The notes under the pieces were generated by a model, which did not search any database, was not told the DNA's origin, and saw nothing but the letters and a program-made list of their open reading frames with translations. A stretch of DNA of 64,000 nt from Odontesthes bonariensis (taxonomy: Eukaryota > Chordata > Actinopteri > Atheriniformes > Atherinopsidae), in contig NC_134516.1 of NCBI RefSeq assembly GCF_027942865.1, positions 26,777,038 to 26,841,037 of the forward strand, written 5' to 3'. Positions 63,905 through 64,000 of the stretch are shown piece by piece. Made by a program: the position numbers and the translations under genes. Position 1 is the stretch's first letter. Each line of letters starts with the position of its first letter.

Positions 63905-64000
63905 TTAAGAACGGCTTCCTGACAGCCACCCTTCCATGGAGCCCATCTCTGATGAGGCTCGGGCCAACAGCCGATGGATCAGCTGAAGGTCCAGATGCAT

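Overview
The window reads as repeat-rich DNA from a ray-finned (teleost) fish. The evidence is vertebrate-type 5S rRNA and tRNA genes, fish-style L2/CR1-group LINEs, hAT and PIF/Harbinger DNA transposons, and a Tx1-clade LINE sitting inside 5S rRNA genes. I recognise no ordinary single-copy host protein gene. The organisation is that of an RNA polymerase III gene metropolis: long tandem arrays of 5S rRNA and tRNA genes, broken up by mobile elements.

Layout. 1-4839: minus-strand LINE copy 1 (its 3' end lies left of the window), inserted in a 5S gene. 4840-8409: four 894-bp 5S units, each with one plus-strand 5S gene and one diverged minus-strand 5S gene facing it. 8410-14990: LINE copy 2, whole from poly-A to 5' end, in the same position of another minus-strand 5S gene, carrying a 489-bp TTAA-flanked MITE and several lesions. 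14991-16792: two more 5S units, ending in a scrambled 5S/5S junction. 16793-about 30820: thirteen units of a 1092-bp repeat, each with tRNA-Ala (+) and tRNA-Ser(GCT) (-) pointing at each other. 31426-31498: tRNA-Lys(TTT). 31.9-39.9 kb: fragments of L2/CR1-group LINEs, a hAT element with an 8-bp target duplication inside one of them, another inverted-repeat element and a retroviral env fossil. 39.95-51.26 kb: twenty-nine units of about 384 bp, each with tRNA-Ser (27 AGA, 2 TGA). 51.7-54.0 kb: an inverted scrap of the Ala/Ser unit, then a 923-bp repeat carrying tRNA-Gln, tRNA-Val and a tRNA-Asp-like remnant. 54.0-57.1 kb: a hAT-like element and a PIF/Harbinger element with transposase and Myb-like exons. 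57.1-58.6 kb: four more tRNA-Ser units fused to a broken two-exon hAT-derived gene (58.6-59.7 kb). 60.9-61.7 kb: an inverted copy of the Gln/Val/Asp unit. 62.2-64.0 kb: a LINE scrap and a TTAA-flanked MITE.

How it fits together. Each array is homogenised internally, yet its unit-to-unit variants record how it grew: shared mutations mark block duplications, array edges keep other anticodons, and damaged tRNA versions have spread as readily as good ones. In four tRNA families the copies differ at the first anticodon base (Ala TGC/CGC/AGC, Ser AGA/TGA, Gln CTG/TTG, Val CAC/AAC). The LINE exploits the 5S array as a safe, renewable target, and its two copies appear to have been multiplied together with their 5S flanks. 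I worked by eye, so percentages and family names below the superfamily level are deliberately cautious.
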